Positions 61,341 through 64,000 of a stretch of DNA of 64,000 nucleotides are shown here, piece after piece; positions within the stretch are counted from its first letter, which is position 1; each line of letters starts with the position of its first letter. Position numbers and translations under genes: made by a program. The notes beneath the pieces are model-generated. The model was not told the origin of the DNA. It did no database searches and worked only from the letters and a program-made list of their open reading frames with translations. Location of the stretch: contig NZ_JANLCK010000002.1 of the NCBI RefSeq assembly GCF_024979315.1, positions 496,001 through 560,000 of the forward strand, read 5' to 3'. Source of the stretch: Herbiconiux oxytropis. Lineage in GTDB: Bacteria > Actinomycetota > Actinomycetes > Actinomycetales > Microbacteriaceae.

Positions 61341-62372
61341 GACGTCGGAGAGCCACTCCTGAAGGCGGGGGAGCGGCCAGGTGGTGAGGATGCGCTCGGC
61401 GGGGATGCCCGCGGCCTCGGCCCGGGCGGCGCCCAGCGGGAGGAAGCCCTGGTGGCCGGGGGCGTGCGCGTCGGAGTCGATCGAGAAGAGGCAGCCGGCG
61501 TCGCGGGCCAGCGCGAGCAGGTCGTCGGGCGGATCCTGGCGCTCGGGGCGGGAGTTGATCTCGACCGCCACGCCGTGCTCCGCGCAGGCGGCGAACACCG
61601 CCTCGGCGTCGAACTCCGAGGGCGGGCGGGTGCCGCGGGAGCCCTGCACGAGGCGGCCGGTGCAGTGGCCCAGGATGTTCGTGCGCGGGTTCTCGATGGC
61701 GGAGAGCATGCGCTTCGTCATGGTCGCTCGGTCGGCGCGGAGCTTGGAGTGCACACTCGCCACCACGACGTCGAGGCGGTCGAGCAGGGCGGGCTCCTGA
61801 TCGAGCGAGCCGTCTTCGAGGATGTCGACCTCGATGCCGGCGAGCAGGTGGGGAGCGCCCGGCTCCTCGGCCTGCCCGCGCCGCAGCGCGTCGATCTCGT
61901 CGAGCTGCTCGGCGAGGCGCTCGGCGGTGAGGCCGTTGGCGATCTTCAGGTCCGGTGAATGATCGGTGACGGCGAGGTAGTCGCGGCCGAGCGAACGCGC
62001 GGCCTCGAGCATCACGCTGAGCGGAGTGGTGCCGTCGGACCACTCGGTGTGGGTGTGCAGGTCACCGCGGAGAGCGGCGGCGAGGCCGTGCAGATCGTCG
62101 CCCGGGCCTGAACCGGGCTCGGCGCGGTCGCGGATCTTCTGCAGGTAGTCGGGCACCGCGCCGTCGGCGGCCTGCCGGATGACGAGGTAGGTGGAATCGC
62201 CGATGCCCTTCGTGCGCTTCAGTCGCCCATCGGCGATCCGCGCCTCCAGCTCGTGGGCACCCTGGCCATCGATCACCCCGGCAGCACGCCGGAACGCCTT
62301 CACCTTGAACGAGGGGGCGAGCTCCCGCTCGAGGCGGAACGCGATCTCGGCGAGGGCCTGCTGCGGCGTCAT
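61338..62372 (-). CDS. PHP-domain metal-dependent phosphoesterase (Pol X-type architecture)
   Basis: A 344-residue protein. The N-terminal helix-hairpin-helix part (about 1-90, FKVKAFRRAAGVI, RTKGIGDSTYLVI) resembles DNA polymerase X. The C-terminal PHP domain has metal ligands in RGDLHTHTEWSDG, DYLAVTDHSP, GIEVDI, VVASVHS and IDSDAHAPG. No polymerase palm is present. It may act in DNA repair or as a histidinol-phosphatase-like enzyme. ATG at 62372 has CAGACT 6 nt upstream, and GGAGGG sits too close to serve as a ribosome-binding site. Confidence 0.88.
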   Translation of the reverse strand: MTPQQALAEIAFRLERELAPSFKVKAFRRAAGVIDGQGAHELEARIADGRLKRTKGIGDSTYLVIRQAADGAVPDYLQKIRDRAEPGSGPGDDLHGLAAALRGDLHTHTEWSDGTTPLSVMLEAARSLGRDYLAVTDHSPDLKIANGLTAERLAEQLDEIDALRRGQAEEPGAPHLLAGIEVDILEDGSLDQEPALLDRLDVVVASVHSKLRADRATMTKRMLSAIENPRTNILGHCTGRLVQGSRGTRPPSEFDAEAVFAACAEHGVAVEINSRPERQDPPDDLLALARDAGCLFSIDSDAHAPGHQGFLPLGAARAEAAGIPAERILTTWPLPRLQEWLSDV

Positions 62373-62412
62373 CCCTCCAGTCTGCACCGGGCGGGCTGCG
62401 GGGCGATGCTGC

Positions 62413-62432
62413 ATGATTAGATGAGCAATCAT
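62413..62432. promoter_or_regulatory. Inverted repeat ATGATT-N8-AATCAT
   Basis: A 20-bp dyad in an AT-richer stretch between the divergent PHP gene and the cell-wall-binding protein gene. It could be an operator for the latter. Confidence 0.35.
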
Positions 62433-62456
62433 CACCGATTCACGAAGGAGTGCATC

Positions 62457-63770
62457 ATGCGAAGGAAATCGAATGGTCTGCCACCCGGCCGTCTCGCTCG
62501 TGCGGTAGCTGCTGCTGGGTCGATCGCCCTCACGGCAGGAGCAGTGCTCGTGCCGAGCGCGGCCCAGGCCGCGGAGCCGATCGCCACGGACGACAGCTAC
62601 CTGATCAGCGCCGACACGTTCTTCTCCACGGCGGTCGGAGCGGGGCTGCTGGCGAACGACCTGGGGATCGACCTGTCGGCACTCGCCGTGGTGCAGACGG
62701 GGCCGGCGCACGGCGCGTTGTCGCCCATCGGAGCGGGCGGATCGTTCACGTATCAGCCCGATGCCGGGTTCGTCGGAGTGGACGTGTTCACGTACTGCCT
62801 CAAACTGCTGCCCGGCACGCCGTGCCTCGGTGCGAGCGCCACGGTGACACTGCAGGTCGACGGGGTGATCGAGCGCATCGGGGGTGCCGACCGGTACGCG
62901 GTCTCCGCAGCGGTGTCGGCGCAGAAGTTCCCCACGGGGGTCGACGTGGCTTACGTGGCCTCCGGGGCGGTGTTCCCCGATGCGCTGTCGGCCTCGGCTG
63001 CTGCCGGAGACGGCGGCGGGCCGGTGCTGCTCGTCACCAAGGACTCCGTGCCGGGAGCCGTGGCGGCCGAGCTCGAGCGCCTCGATCCGAAGCGGATCGT
63101 GGTGACCGGTGGCACCGACACCGTCTCCGCAGTGGTCCAGACGGCGCTCGCCGCGTATTCCCCGGTGGTCGCGCGCATCGGTGGCGCCGATCGCTATGCG
63201 GTCTCCGCGGCGATCTCGGCCGGCGCGTTCGACCCGAAGCGGCCTGTGGTCTACGTGGCCTCCGGAGGCGTGTTCCCCGACGCGCTGTCGGGCTCCGCGG
63301 CGGCCGGCGCGAAGGGTGGGCCCGTGCTGCTGGTGAGGAAGGATGCGATCCCCGGCGAGGTGAAGTCCGAGCTCGATCGCCTCGATCCGGCGACCATCGT
63401 CGTGCTCGGCGGCACCAGCACGGTGGCGCAGAGCGTGGAGGCCGAGTTGCGTTCGATGGCGCCGACCACCCGCATCGAGGGCGCCGATCGCTATGCCGTC
63501 TCGGCGAGCATCACCGCCACCTACTTCGGGTCGCCCGACACCCGCACGGTGTACGTGGCCTCGGGGCAGGTGTTCCCGGATGCGCTGTCCGGGTCGGCGG
63601 CTGCGATCCGCAACGGCGCCCCGGTGCTCCTCGTGCAGAAGGACGGTGTCCCCTCGCTCGTCGCACTCGAGCTCGACCGGCTGAAGCCTTCGCGCGTCGT
63701 GGTGCTCGGCGGCCCGGACACCGTGTCGGAGGCGACCTACCGGGAGCTCGCCGAGCGCTCTCGCGGCTAG
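62457..63770 (+). CDS. Secreted protein with Ig/cadherin-like domain and three cell-wall-binding type 2 repeats
   Basis: A 437-residue exported protein. The signal peptide ends AAQA (about residue 38). A cadherin-like/Big_9-type domain follows (DDSYLISAD...LLANDLG...FTYQPDAGFVGVDVFTY). Three cell-wall-binding type 2 repeats start at IERIGGADRYAVS, VARIGGADRYAVS and TRIEGADRYAVS, each about 100 residues and ending in a VVLGGxxxVS-type motif. It has no recognisable enzyme domain, so a structural or adhesive role is likely. ATG at 62457 follows AAGGAG by 8 nt. Confidence 0.88.
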   Translation: MRRKSNGLPPGRLARAVAAAGSIALTAGAVLVPSAAQAAEPIATDDSYLISADTFFSTAVGAGLLANDLGIDLSALAVVQTGPAHGALSPIGAGGSFTYQPDAGFVGVDVFTYCLKLLPGTPCLGASATVTLQVDGVIERIGGADRYAVSAAVSAQKFPTGVDVAYVASGAVFPDALSASAAAGDGGGPVLLVTKDSVPGAVAAELERLDPKRIVVTGGTDTVSAVVQTALAAYSPVVARIGGADRYAVSAAISAGAFDPKRPVVYVASGGVFPDALSGSAAAGAKGGPVLLVRKDAIPGEVKSELDRLDPATIVVLGGTSTVAQSVEAELRSMAPTTRIEGADRYAVSASITATYFGSPDTRTVYVASGQVFPDALSGSAAAIRNGAPVLLVQKDGVPSLVALELDRLKPSRVVVLGGPDTVSEATYRELAERSRG

Positions 63771-63773
63771 ATT
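63768..63773 (+). promoter_or_regulatory. Putative -10 element (TAGATT), PadR regulator
   Basis: TAGATT includes the TAG stop of the preceding gene and ends 6 nt before the ATG at 63780. Confidence 0.45.
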
Positions 63774-63779
63774 GGGGGC

Positions 63780-64000
63780 ATGGAACCGCTGCAGCGGGTG
63801 ACCGCACCCACCGTCGACGTGCTGTCGATCCTCCTCGAGAGCGCGGGACCGGTGTTCGGGCTCGAGATCATGAAGCGGTCGGGGCGGCCCTCCGGCACCG
63901 TCTACCCCATCCTCGAGCGGCTCGAGCGACAGGGGTGGATCTCCTCGGAGTGGGAGGAGCACACCGACACGCAACTGCGCCGGCGTCGCGTCTACACCTT
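63780..64000 (+). CDS. PadR family transcriptional regulator, cut by window end
   Basis: The first 73 codons are visible. A winged helix reads VDVLSILLES, FGLEIMKRSGRPSGTVYPILERLERQGWISSEWE, typical of PadR regulators of efflux and envelope-stress genes. The 3' part lies outside the window. It follows the cell-wall-binding protein by only 9 bp, but a -10-like box overlapping that gene's stop could give it its own transcript. Confidence 0.88.
   Translation, partial: MEPLQRVTAPTVDVLSILLESAGPVFGLEIMKRSGRPSGTVYPILERLERQGWISSEWEEHTDTQLRRRRVYT

Noticed and set aside
61338-63974. An 878-codon minus-strand frame including the PHP gene.
   Set aside because: Only the part from ATG 62372 carries the HhH/PHP domains. 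The upstream part is antisense to the cell-wall-binding protein gene.

Overview
The window is about 70% GC with dense, strand-switching gene order, few intergenic gaps and many ATGA/GTGA stop-start overlaps. Protein content (adenylosuccinate synthase, three-part PurS/PurQ/PurL, MarP, PucR, Fur-catalase, enzymes of the mycothiol type) points to a Gram-positive actinobacterium, most likely Microbacteriaceae. The species cannot be named from sequence alone. No tRNA, rRNA, CRISPR array, prophage or insertion sequence was seen.

Layout. 1-9400: end of an Mrp-type antiporter subunit, a Vgb-like lyase, a small thioredoxin-like protein, purA, a mycothiol-type DinB protein, two divergent acetyltransferases, ohr, an EamA transporter and chorismate mutase. 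9644-21101: purL, a LolA-like protein with an ABC transporter, a flavin-dependent oxidoreductase, a glutathionyl-hydroquinone-reductase-like enzyme, an Ntn-hydrolase, an MFS transporter and a lipoprotein. 21098-28798 (minus): a tightly coupled cassette of GCS2/ATP-grasp amidoligase, AsnB-type amidotransferase and S9 peptidase, with a GT1 glycosyltransferase just upstream. This resembles a variant of the N-acetylglutaminylglutamine amide (NAGGN) pathway. 28890-43772: a 34-residue membrane peptide, a GT2 enzyme, a four-gene translationally coupled operon, a PucR regulator convergent with mmsA, gpx, MFS, marP, an APC permease, an aldo/keto reductase, a macrodomain protein and purSQ.

43813-58592 is a cell-surface region. 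A large LuxR-type ATPase regulator diverges from a TasA/SipW-like locus: a fibre-subunit-like protein, a SipW-type signal peptidase, a LANTG-anchored paralogue and a choice-of-anchor-G protein. It is followed by a 2551-residue secreted nuclease with two tandem 5'-nucleotidase modules and three cell-wall-binding repeats. 58699-64000: a hypothetical protein, a Fur/catalase operon, a PHP-domain protein, a second cell-wall-binding repeat protein and the start of a PadR regulator.

Three patterns cut across the genes. (1) About eighteen genes start 6-7 nt after a TANNNT/CANNNT hexamer, the arrangement expected of leaderless transcripts, and this helps choose starts. (2) All four convergent junctions with a real gap contain a long palindrome sharing a TAACG(A/C)C core, while the other convergent pairs overlap or nearly touch. 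(3) A separate palindrome of about 89 bp occurs twice, and 15-18 bp GC-rich minisatellites recur both in gene ends and in frame inside genes.
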